NCBI GenBank assembly: GCA_026928255.1
Contig: JAIXKJ010000003.1
Span: forward strand, 397,833-461,832
Reading direction: 5' to 3'
Length of the DNA stretch: 64,000 bases
Source of the DNA: Anaerolineales bacterium
Lineage (GTDB): Bacteria; Chloroflexota; Anaerolineae; Anaerolineales; Villigracilaceae
Positions 39,945 through 47,013 of this stretch are shown in pieces. The translations under genes were made by a program, and so were the position numbers. The notes under the pieces were generated by a model. The model saw only the letters and a program-made list of their open reading frames with translations. It ran no database searches and had not been told where the DNA came from. Each line of letters begins with the position of its first letter. Position 1 is the stretch's first letter.

Positions 39945-40427
39945 ATGGACATTCTGCAACTTATTGACCGTTTAGAAGAACTCTTCAACGACGCGAAAGC
40001 CGTGCCTTTCACGCACAACGTCGTCGTGGACGAAGATAAAATGCTGGAATTAATTGACCAGATGCGAATCACCGTCCCCGAAGAAGTGAAGAAAGCGCAA
40101 CAACTCATCGCGCAACGCGACCGCGTGATGGCGCAAGCGCAAGAGGAAGCCAATCGCACGATTCAACTTGCGCGCGATAAAGCGGAAGAAATGGTCTTGA
40201 AGGATAAAGTCGCGCAAGAGGCGCAACGCCGCGCCGACCAAATCCTCGCTCAAGCGCGGGCGGACGCCGACAACGTCCGCGCCGACGCGGATAATTATGT
40301 GCTGGACACGTTGATGCAGTTGCAAGATCAAATCGCTAAAGTCGGCAACCAAGTTGGAAACGGAATTCGCGTGGTGCAAGAAGAACAGATGCGAAACGCG
40401 ATGTCGGCGAATGAAGAAGAAAAATAA
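39945..40427 (+). CDS. Conserved coiled-coil protein downstream of coaD
   Basis: 160 residues. The N-terminal 60 (MDILQLIDRLEELFNDAKAVPFTHNVVVDED) are followed by a long helix with heptad character and Ala/Gln/Arg-rich repeats (EEVKKAQQLIAQRDRVMAQAQEEANRTI, ADQILAQARADADNVRADADNYV). It looks like the DivIVA/ATPase-b-like proteins encoded next to coaD in related phyla, but the function is not known. TAGAAT at 39907 may be a promoter of its own. Ends before a terminator. Confidence 0.8.
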   Translation: MDILQLIDRLEELFNDAKAVPFTHNVVVDEDKMLELIDQMRITVPEEVKKAQQLIAQRDRVMAQAQEEANRTIQLARDKAEEMVLKDKVAQEAQRRADQILAQARADADNVRADADNYVLDTLMQLQDQIAKVGNQVGNGIRVVQEEQMRNAMSANEEEK

Positions 40428-40474
40428 CGCGGCAAACGTTCTACGTCGTTATGACAGTTTGAAGCGCTGAAAAG

Positions 40475-40501
40475 TCCCCGTCTAAATGGCGGGGATTTTT
40501 T
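40475..40501 (+). terminator. Terminator of the coaD - coiled-coil operon
   Basis: Stem TCCCCG / CGGGGA with a 9-base loop followed directly by six Ts, 48 bases after the stop. Confidence 0.8.
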
Positions 40502-40524
40502 CATCTAAAAAAGCGGCGCGGACT

Positions 40525-41394
40525 TTACAGCCGCACGGCGAGGACGAAGAGAATCATCGAAGCGAGCATGTACATCGAAGCGTATTTGAATAAGCCGAGA
40601 TTGACTTGTTCGGCGGGTTTGAAAATCATGCCGACTGCCAGCATAAAAAGGCGGATGGAAAGCGCGCCGAGCAAAAGCAGAAATCCCCAACCCATGCCGA
40701 GACCGACGGCGGAGACAATCATCGCCGCGGCGGCGAGCGTGGACGAAACGGCAATCACAAGGCGCGTCGTCGCCAATCCATAAGCAGAAGGGAAGGTCGG
40801 CACGCCCGCGTCGGCGTAATCTTTTTGAAATTTCATGCTGAAAGTCAGCGTGTGAGTCGGAATCCACAAGAGAATGCCGAACGCCAACGCGACGCCAATC
40901 CAATCTATGCTCTGCAAGGCGAGGGCGCGCCCGGCGAGGATGGGCATAGCGCCCGAAATGCCGCCCCAGACGATGCTCCAACAAGTGCGGCGTTTGAGCC
41001 ACATGCTGTAAACGACCACGTCGAAGAACCAGCCCGCAAAGACGACCATTCCGTACAAGCCGTTTATCGCCAACGCCCAGCCGACGCCGACGACGGAAGT
41101 CAACGCGCCGACGAACAGAACTTCCTTTTGCGAAACCCAACCCTGAGACGTGGCGCGTTTTTGCGTGCGTCCCATTTTCGAGTCAATGTCTCTGTCCCAC
41201 CACATGTTGAGGATGGTGCTTCCCGCAATGGAGAGAAACAAACTTAACGCAAGTTGAAAAATAAGAAGCGCGTCTGACGTCGCGGAATAAACGCTTAAAT
41301 AACCCGCCAGCCCGGTCGCCAATAAAAGACCGGATTGCGCGGGTTTGGTCAGCGACCAAAACATTGAAATTTTTGAAACAGGCTTTCCCTGCAT
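40525..41394 (-). CDS. ctaB: Protoheme IX farnesyltransferase (heme O synthase), UbiA family
   Basis: 289 residues, about nine membrane spans. The first prenyl-diphosphate site is NMWWDRDIDSKMGRTQKRAT, the heme O synthase version of the UbiA motif; the second Asp-rich loop is near FQKDYADAG. It converts heme B to heme O for haem-copper oxidases (family knowledge). No oxidase or ctaA gene is in the window, so another UbiA substrate remains possible. GGAG lies upstream of the ATG at 41394. Third gene of a minus-strand run after lysA. Confidence 0.85.
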   Translation of the reverse strand: MQGKPVSKISMFWSLTKPAQSGLLLATGLAGYLSVYSATSDALLIFQLALSLFLSIAGSTILNMWWDRDIDSKMGRTQKRATSQGWVSQKEVLFVGALTSVVGVGWALAINGLYGMVVFAGWFFDVVVYSMWLKRRTCWSIVWGGISGAMPILAGRALALQSIDWIGVALAFGILLWIPTHTLTFSMKFQKDYADAGVPTFPSAYGLATTRLVIAVSSTLAAAAMIVSAVGLGMGWGFLLLLGALSIRLFMLAVGMIFKPAEQVNLGLFKYASMYMLASMILFVLAVRL

Positions 41395-41435
41395 AAATGC
41401 TCCTCTACAAATAAAACGCCGACAAAGTATAACGG

Positions 41436-42719
41436 CTAATCTCTATCCAAAAGGTCAGACGCGCTTTCGCGCCGCAATATTTCGACGGCGTTTCCGTCGT
41501 CCAGCCATATAGCGGCGGGTCGCCTTGCGCCGTTGTAGTTAGACGCCATGCTCAATTGATACGCGCCCGAAACGGGAACGGCAATTAAATCTCCGCGTTG
41601 GATGTTGGGCATGGGCAAATCTTCAATGAGGATGTCGCCCGATTCGCAATACGGTCCCGCGAAAGAAACGCGCTCGTCTCTTTCTTGATTTGGGCTGGAT
41701 ACCGTCAAACAAGAATACTTCGCCCCGTAAAGCGCAAAGCGCGGATTGTCCGCCATGCCGCCGTCAATCAACGCCCAGACCTTTTCTCCGCGCCGCTTTA
41801 CCGCGCCGACGCGATACAGCGCGACTCCCGAGCGCGCGACCAAACTGCGTCCAGGCTCAAGGCGCAAACGCGGCAACGGCAGATTCCGCCGCGCGCAACC
41901 TGCGACGACGGCGGCGGCGATTCCGCGAACGTAATCTTCAATGCGCGGATGCGGCGCTTCGTCTTCGTGATAAGCCGCGCCCCAGCCGCCGCCTGGGCAA
42001 AAATGCCACTCTTCGCGGAAGTTGATTTTTTGCGCGAGGTCGAGCGCAGAATCAATAGCGGGGAGCAGCGGCTTTGCGTCGCGGAAGTTTGAACCTTGAT
42101 GAAAGTGAATCCCTTTCAACGGCAAATTGTTCTCTCGGCAAAAGGTGGCGGCGGCGAGAATTTCGTCGTCGGTCATGCCGAACTTGCTTTCGTGATGCCC
42201 TGTTTGCGTGTAGGCATGATGCGTGGAAACAGAAACGCCTGGCAAAAATCGCAGCCAAAGGTCGGGAATATTTTCTGCAATCAACTCGCGGATGCGGCGC
42301 AATTCGTCGAGGTTGTCCACGACGACGACGGAGGCGAACTGAAACGCGGATTGCAAATCTTCGTCCGATTTGTTGACGCCGTGAACGAGGATGTTTTCCT
42401 TTTTCGCGCCAGCGACGGCGGCAATGGCAATTTCTCCCGCGCCAGTGCAATCGAGCGCGAAATCATGCGTCAACGCCCAGCGGACAATGGCTTTGCATAA
42501 GAAGGCTTTTCCCGCGTAGGTAACGGACGACGCGGCGGGATAAAATTTATCCAGCGCGGAGCGATATTCCTTCGCCGCAGAATCCAGCGTCAGACGGTCG
42601 TAAAGATACAGCGGAGTCCCGAAGCGTTCGGCGAGTTGCGTCAAATCGCAATTTGCGACGAACAATCGGTCGTTTTGAATTTTCGTCGAAAGCGGAAAAA
42701 GGTCGAGGCGCTTCGTCAT
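41436..42719 (-). CDS. lysA: Diaminopimelate decarboxylase
   Basis: 427 residues. PLP lysine K71 in TYAGKAFLC, the CTGAGEIAIA and HGVNKSDEDL strands, GIHFHQGSNF, CPGGGWGAAY and LEPGRSLVARSG are visible, plus the C-terminal CESGDILIEDLPMP where the Cys and Glu bind substrate. Makes lysine from meso-diaminopimelate in the cytoplasm. Its ATG overlaps the stop of the FtsB-like gene by four bases (ATGA). ctaB follows 41 bases downstream. Confidence 0.95.
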   Translation of the reverse strand: MTKRLDLFPLSTKIQNDRLFVANCDLTQLAERFGTPLYLYDRLTLDSAAKEYRSALDKFYPAASSVTYAGKAFLCKAIVRWALTHDFALDCTGAGEIAIAAVAGAKKENILVHGVNKSDEDLQSAFQFASVVVVDNLDELRRIRELIAENIPDLWLRFLPGVSVSTHHAYTQTGHHESKFGMTDDEILAAATFCRENNLPLKGIHFHQGSNFRDAKPLLPAIDSALDLAQKINFREEWHFCPGGGWGAAYHEDEAPHPRIEDYVRGIAAAVVAGCARRNLPLPRLRLEPGRSLVARSGVALYRVGAVKRRGEKVWALIDGGMADNPRFALYGAKYSCLTVSSPNQERDERVSFAGPYCESGDILIEDLPMPNIQRGDLIAVPVSGAYQLSMASNYNGARRPAAIWLDDGNAVEILRRESASDLLDRD

Positions 42720-43093
42720 TGGTCAAAAAAAAGGATGCGCCAAACTTCCCAATTTTGCATGGGCGTCGGCAAGGGGACGGGCGTTTCGACGATGACCGGC
42801 TCGCTGCCCGGAATTTCTATCGGCACGACGGGGTTGTCGCCCTCTTGCAGATAATGCCCGTCGGTGCGCGCCCACTGCTCGACGGCTTCGGTCGAGGCGG
42901 CGTAAGCGACTTTCGTCAGCAAGGCGATTTGCGTTTGAATGGCTTCCGTCGCTTGCGCGCGAACTTCGTCGCGTTGTTTGTTCAGGCGATTTAATTCTTC
43001 GAGGCGCGAGTTGGTTTCGATAATAAAAAGAATCAAAATAAAAACGCCGACAAAGGCGGCGACGCGCTTAAATTGAATGGGAAAGAATTTCAT
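42716..43093 (-). CDS. Small FtsB/DivIC-like membrane protein
   Basis: 125 residues: one N-terminal membrane span (AAFVGVFILILFIIET), then a coiled coil (NSRLEELNRLNKQRDEVRAQATEAI), then a short globular region with a Pro-rich stretch (PVPLPTPMQ). The topology resembles septum-formation initiators FtsB/DivIC, but the sequence is too divergent to be sure. A TAATAT box 6 bases before the ATG suggests a leaderless start. Overlaps lysA by four bases, an unexpected partner. Confidence 0.7.
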   Translation of the reverse strand: MKFFPIQFKRVAAFVGVFILILFIIETNSRLEELNRLNKQRDEVRAQATEAIQTQIALLTKVAYAASTEAVEQWARTDGHYLQEGDNPVVPIEIPGSEPVIVETPVPLPTPMQNWEVWRILFFDQ

Positions 43094-43143
43094 GCCGCTA
43101 TATTAACCTTAATCGCTTTGGATGGCAAACCCGCGAAGTGTGG

Positions 43144-43180
43144 TAAAATCCCGCCCCGCAGGGCGTTGTACCCTTCGCCC
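43144..43180 (+). promoter_or_regulatory. -10-like box and leader hairpin of rplI
   Basis: TAAAAT at 43144-43149, then complementary GGGCG (43161) and CGCCC (43176) in the 60-base leader. The ATG at 43210 has AAAGGG seven bases upstream. Confidence 0.35.
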
Positions 43181-43209
43181 AAAAAATCATTTGCCGAAAG
43201 GGCTTAAAC

Positions 43210-43716
43210 ATGAAAGTATTGCTGATTAAAGACGTTTACAAATTAGGACGCGCCGGGGACATCAAAAAAGTTGCCGACGGTTACGGACGCAACTTCCTCC
43301 TTCCGCAAGGGCTGGCGGTTCTCGCCAGCGAAGGCGCGGTGAAGCAAGTGGCGAAAATCAAAGCGCAGGCGGAAGTTCGCCGCAACGCGCAAAACAGCGA
43401 ATTGGCGGGAATCGCCGATTTGATTAAGGGCGTTACGCTGACCTTCCCCGCCAAAGCGGGCGAGACGGGCAAACTCTACGGCTCGATCACGACGGGCGAC
43501 ATCGCCGCCGCGCTGACCGAAAAGATTCGTTTTGAAGTCAAACGCCAGCAGGTGGACACGCAGCCCATCCGCGCCTTAGGCGAATACGCCGCTCACGTGC
43601 GCCTGACGATTGACCTCGTTCCCGAAGTGAAGATTATCGTCCACCGCGAAGGCGAAAGCGCCGCCTCTGCGACAGAGACCGAAGCGCCCGCCGCCGAAGA
43701 AGCGCAAGCCGAATAA
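43210..43716 (+). CDS. rplI: 50S ribosomal protein L9
   Basis: 168 residues: MKVLLIKDVYKLGRAGDIKKVADGYGRNFLLPQGLA is the standard L9 N-terminus, followed by the long connecting helix and the C-terminal RNA-binding domain. An extra about 20-residue Ala/Glu tail (ASATETEAPAAEEAQAE) extends beyond the usual L9 end. Alone, followed by a hairpin. Confidence 0.97.
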   Translation: MKVLLIKDVYKLGRAGDIKKVADGYGRNFLLPQGLAVLASEGAVKQVAKIKAQAEVRRNAQNSELAGIADLIKGVTLTFPAKAGETGKLYGSITTGDIAAALTEKIRFEVKRQQVDTQPIRALGEYAAHVRLTIDLVPEVKIIVHREGESAASATETEAPAAEEAQAE

Positions 43717-43724
43717 CAAACCCA

Positions 43725-43746
43725 ATCGCCGACGAAAGTCGGCGAT
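43725..43746 (+). terminator. Hairpin after rplI
   Basis: Perfect 9-base stem ATCGCCGAC / GTCGGCGAT with a GAAA loop, 8 bases after the stop. It is immediately followed by the TATAAT box of the next gene, so it separates the two transcription units. Confidence 0.75.
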
Positions 43747-43749
43747 ATT

Positions 43750-43755
43750 TATAAT
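43750..43755 (+). promoter_or_regulatory. -10 box of the RodZ-like gene
   Basis: Perfect TATAAT, 11 bases before the ATG at 43767, directly after the rplI hairpin. No Shine-Dalgarno is visible. Confidence 0.5.
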
Positions 43756-43766
43756 ACAATCATTCC

Positions 43767-45254
43767 ATGCAAGAAACCGTCGGTCAACGCTTAAAGCGCG
43801 AGCGCGAGTCGCGTTATCTTTCGCTTGAAAAAGCGGCGGAAGAAACGCGCATTCGGCGCGTCTATTTGCAGGCGCTCGAAGCGGACGATTATTCCGCGAT
43901 GCCTTCCGCCGCGCAAGGGCGCGGATTTTTACGCAACTACGCCGCCTTTTTAGACATTGACGTGGACGAACTCATCGCCGAGATTCAACGCAACCCGATT
44001 GACGTCGCCGAAGTCAGCGGACCGTTGCCGCAAGTCAATTTAGCCGAGACGGAAATTCCGCCGTTGACCGGCGCAGACGAGAAAGAAGAATCCGCGCCGC
44101 CGCTCTGGACGCGATTCTTGAGTCGTCGTCCCCAAAGGGATTCAAACTCTGAATCAACGCTCGATGGAGAGGATGCGCTTTTCGTCGAAGAAGAGGCGAA
44201 GCAAAGTTGGGGAGAAAAAATCCGCTCGTTATTTAAGGAAAAATTCCAAAAGAAAGAATCGGATTCGGCGTTTGTCCTTTCCGTTGAAGATGAAATTGAA
44301 ACGCCCGATCCAGCGGACGAAACCAAAGCGTCCGAAACGCCCGCCGACGCGATCATGGCGGAAATTGGCGCGGCGTTGCGCGAACGGCGCGAGTTGATTA
44401 GTTTGACCGTCGAAGAGGTGGAGCGGCACACGCATTTGCGCGCCGTGTTTGTTAAGGCGTTGGAAGAAGGCGCGTTTGACAAACTGCCTTCGACGGTGCA
44501 AACGCGCGGCATGCTTTCAAATTACTCGTCGTTTTTGGATTTGGACAGCGACGCGCTTTTGTTGCGCTACGCCGACGCTTTGCAGGCGCGGCGGCGCGAA
44601 AAATACAGCGAAACGCCGCGAGAAAAAATTCAGACGCAAGTCGTTCCGTCTATGCCCGCGTTGCGGACGTTCATTGCCGGCGATTTGTTTTTCGGCGCGG
44701 TAATTATCGCGGCGATTGTCGGCTTGGCGTTGTGGGGATTTGGCAGTTTGGTCAACGCCGCGAAAAGAGAAACGCCGACTTCGATGCCGGTAATTTCCGT
44801 AATCAACACGCCAAATTTGGCGGAAGCGACTCCTTCTTTCGTTGCGACATTAAGCGGCGAAGAAAGCGCGACTCCCGTTGTCGAAGCGACGATTGAATCT
44901 GACGCGAATGTGGCGGTGAACGTTTACGCCGTCGAGCGCGTTTTTGTGCGAATTTCAGCGGACGGCAAACTTGAATTTGAAGGGCGTTTCGCGCCGAACG
45001 AAAGCCGCTTTTTTGAGGCGGACGAGCAAGTGGCGATTTTGACGGGCAACGGTTCGGCGTTGCGAATTACTTATAACGGAACGGATTTGGGTTTGATGGG
45101 CGGGCTGGGCGAAGTGGTTAACCGAATTTATTTGGTTGACGGAGTCGCCACGCCGACGGCGACCGTCTCGCCGACGCCGACTCTCACGCCGCAAACCACG
45201 CCGACCTTTACGCCGACTTTCACGCCTGCGGCGACGGGAACGCCGACCCCGTAA
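43767..45254 (+). CDS. RodZ-like protein with two helix-turn-helix domains, membrane span and DUF4115-like domain
   Basis: 495 residues. Residues 1-72 are a RodZ-type HTH_25 (GQRLKRERESRYLSLEKAAEETRI ... GRGFLRNYAAFLDID), and residues 198-270 are a second one (GAALRERRELISLTVEEVERHT ... TRGMLSNYSSFLDLD). A charged linker separates them. A membrane span (310-326, AVIIAAIVGLALWGFGS) and an extracellular domain like RodZ's DUF4115 (VYAVERVFVRISADGKLEFEGRFAPNES) follow, then a Thr/Pro tail. RodZ links MreB to the cell-wall machinery (family knowledge). The double HTH is unusual. Convergent with the CopD-like gene, 2 bases between stops. Confidence 0.85.
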   Translation: MQETVGQRLKRERESRYLSLEKAAEETRIRRVYLQALEADDYSAMPSAAQGRGFLRNYAAFLDIDVDELIAEIQRNPIDVAEVSGPLPQVNLAETEIPPLTGADEKEESAPPLWTRFLSRRPQRDSNSESTLDGEDALFVEEEAKQSWGEKIRSLFKEKFQKKESDSAFVLSVEDEIETPDPADETKASETPADAIMAEIGAALRERRELISLTVEEVERHTHLRAVFVKALEEGAFDKLPSTVQTRGMLSNYSSFLDLDSDALLLRYADALQARRREKYSETPREKIQTQVVPSMPALRTFIAGDLFFGAVIIAAIVGLALWGFGSLVNAAKRETPTSMPVISVINTPNLAEATPSFVATLSGEESATPVVEATIESDANVAVNVYAVERVFVRISADGKLEFEGRFAPNESRFFEADEQVAILTGNGSALRITYNGTDLGLMGGLGEVVNRIYLVDGVATPTATVSPTPTLTPQTTPTFTPTFTPAATGTPTP

Positions 45255-45256
45255 AT

Positions 45257-45763
45257 TTACGAGGCTCTGGCGAAAGCCGTCGCGCCTAAAATCAACGCGG
45301 AAAGAATAAAATTAATTCGCAAGAGAAGCGTCTCTTGTTTTTGCAAGCGGAGCAGTTCGGCGGCGTCCGCTTTGTCTTTTTTTAGCAAAGTCCGCTGAAT
45401 GGAGGGGATGACTTCCCACGTTTGCACGGCGCTGACGACGACCATCAAAATTGAAAATCCATGTTTGATTAAAATCGAAAGCGACCATTGCGAACTGACG
45501 GAAAAAAATCCGTCGTAATGCGGGTTGAGGCTTAATTGAAAAAGCCCGCTGACCAATAAAATTCCCATGCAAAACCAAGCCAGCGGCTCTAAGCGTTTTT
45601 GCAAGGCGGTAATCAGGCTGAGTTGATCGGTCGGATTCAAAGTCCGCGTTGCGGCGGGGAGGAAAAGCAAATTGATTGCCGCGAGGCTGCCTATCCAGAC
45701 GACGGTCGCCAGCATGTGCGTCCAGTAGATAAAAGCCACAAGCGGCGCGGACGGCGCTTCCAT
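45257..45763 (-). CDS. CopD-like four-helix membrane protein
   Basis: 168 residues, four spans. It starts APLVAFIYWTHMLATVVWIGSLAAINLLFLP; the H-x8-G pattern and the W near the first span resemble CopD/YcnJ-type proteins, which carry conserved histidines for metal or haem (family resemblance). It begins 2 bases after the TPR-like gene's stop, so they are one operon. Substrate not known; no copper gene nearby. Confidence 0.7.
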   Translation of the reverse strand: MEAPSAPLVAFIYWTHMLATVVWIGSLAAINLLFLPAATRTLNPTDQLSLITALQKRLEPLAWFCMGILLVSGLFQLSLNPHYDGFFSVSSQWSLSILIKHGFSILMVVVSAVQTWEVIPSIQRTLLKKDKADAAELLRLQKQETLLLRINFILSALILGATAFARAS

Positions 45764-45765
45764 GA

Positions 45766-46872
45766 TTAGGGGTTCGGGACGGCGGTCGGTTCGAGCGTCG
45801 GCGGCTCTGGCGTGGGCGTGGACGGGTCGAGGGTTGCCGCAACGGTCGGCGGAATCGCCGTCGCTTCGGCGGTGGGCGGGTAGCAGGTATTGTAGGCTTG
45901 GCTGGCGTTGTTGGCGGCTTGCCCTTCCAACGTCCCGTAGGCGGCGGCTTTTTGATATTGTTCGTAAGCGGCGCAGGCGTTGCCCGCCGTCAGCAAATTA
46001 TCCGCGACGTGGACGGCGGCGACGAAGTAGCGATTGGCGGCGGTCATCGTGCCGTCCCATAAAGAGGGCCAGCCCGCCGCGACAGACTCAAAATAACTGG
46101 CGGCTTGCTCCCAATTTAATTCCCAGAAACTCGCGCCGACCATGTACGAACGCGCTCCGTCGCGCAGACCTTTGGCGGAATTATCCAGCGGACCGAAGCG
46201 TTCGGCGAGGGTGATGTAGTAGATGCCGCCTTCGAGATTGCCCTCTTTGGTGATGAGGTCGTAGCCGCGATTGCGAAGCGCGAAGTAATACATCGCGTCG
46301 GTTTGCGCGGCGTGGTAGGACGAATCCAATTTGCGAACCATATCTAACGCGGATAACGCGCCGACCCAATCTTGAGCGCGGATGGATTCTTGCGCGCGGG
46401 CGAGGGCGTTTTCGACGCCGCTAAAATCTGGCGTGGGCGAGGGCGTAACGGGGATGTCCGTCGGCGCGGGCGTGGGCATAGCGTTCGCCGCAAAAACTTC
46501 GGCTAATTTTTCTTTCGCGCCCGGAAAGTTAGGGTCGTGTTGTAAAACATATTCCAAACGCTGTTGCGCGTTTTCGTAGCGACCAAATTGAATGTCCACT
46601 AAGGCGAGCGAATATTGCTCGGAAAGTTTGGGAATAATCGCGGCTTTTTCGGCGTTTTTTCTCGCGCCGATGGCGGAGTTATATCCGCCAAATCCGCTGA
46701 GGCTGATGAGAAATAAAAACCCTAAAGCGCTGATGAGAATAGAGCGCCAGCGCGTCGGCTTCTTCGCTTTTTTGACGGGCTGCGTGTCGGGTTCTTGATA
46801 AGGCGCGTTCGGTTTTGTGCCGCCGAGTTCGGCAGGCGTTGAAGGTTGAGTAGATTCAAGTTCGTCAGACAT
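45766..46872 (-). CDS. Membrane-anchored tetratricopeptide-like protein
   Basis: 368 residues from the ATG at 46872. N-terminal cytoplasmic tail rich in Pro, one span (RSILISALGFLFLISLSGFGGY), then helical repeats of TPR type (IPKLSEQYSLALVDIQFGRYENAQQRLEYVLQHDPNFPGAKEKL; AQDWVGALSALDMVRKLDSSY; YEQYQKAAAYGTLEGQAA), interrupted and ended by Thr/Pro linkers. TPR domains mediate protein contacts outside the membrane here (inference). A perfect TATAAT lies 7 bases before the ATG. In the same operon as the CopD-like gene. Confidence 0.75.
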   Translation of the reverse strand: MSDELESTQPSTPAELGGTKPNAPYQEPDTQPVKKAKKPTRWRSILISALGFLFLISLSGFGGYNSAIGARKNAEKAAIIPKLSEQYSLALVDIQFGRYENAQQRLEYVLQHDPNFPGAKEKLAEVFAANAMPTPAPTDIPVTPSPTPDFSGVENALARAQESIRAQDWVGALSALDMVRKLDSSYHAAQTDAMYYFALRNRGYDLITKEGNLEGGIYYITLAERFGPLDNSAKGLRDGARSYMVGASFWELNWEQAASYFESVAAGWPSLWDGTMTAANRYFVAAVHVADNLLTAGNACAAYEQYQKAAAYGTLEGQAANNASQAYNTCYPPTAEATAIPPTVAATLDPSTPTPEPPTLEPTAVPNP

Positions 46873-46879
46873 GAGCGCG

Positions 46880-46885
46880 ATTATA
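46880..46885 (-). promoter_or_regulatory. -10 box of the TPR-like gene, leaderless arrangement
   Basis: Perfect TATAAT on the minus strand, 7 bases before the ATG at 46872. Confidence 0.6.
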
Positions 46886-46931
46886 CATTCTTTTGAATAA
46901 TTCTTTTGGCGCGGAAAACTGAAAATAAAAA

Positions 46932-46965
46932 TTGACATTCGCCTTTACATCTGCTAAACTATAAT
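46932..46965 (+). promoter_or_regulatory. Promoter of the purine-related block
   Basis: TTGACA at 46932-46937 with TAAACT 17 bases downstream (46955-46960), immediately overlapping a perfect TATAAT at 46960-46965. The promoter sits upstream of the octamer array and the amidohydrolase gene at 47014, and is divergent from the TPR-like gene. Confidence 0.55.
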
Positions 46966-46973
46966 TTGTCAGA

Positions 46974-47013
46974 CAACTAATAAACTAATGCCGAACGAAC
47001 TAGATACCTAATT
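46974..47013. repeat. Octamer array in the leader of the amidohydrolase gene
   Basis: Five 8-base units, CAACTAAT, AAACTAAT, GCCGAACG, AACTAGAT, ACCTAATT, end exactly at the ATG at 47014. Unlike the other arrays this one does not supply a Shine-Dalgarno site. Confidence 0.65.
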
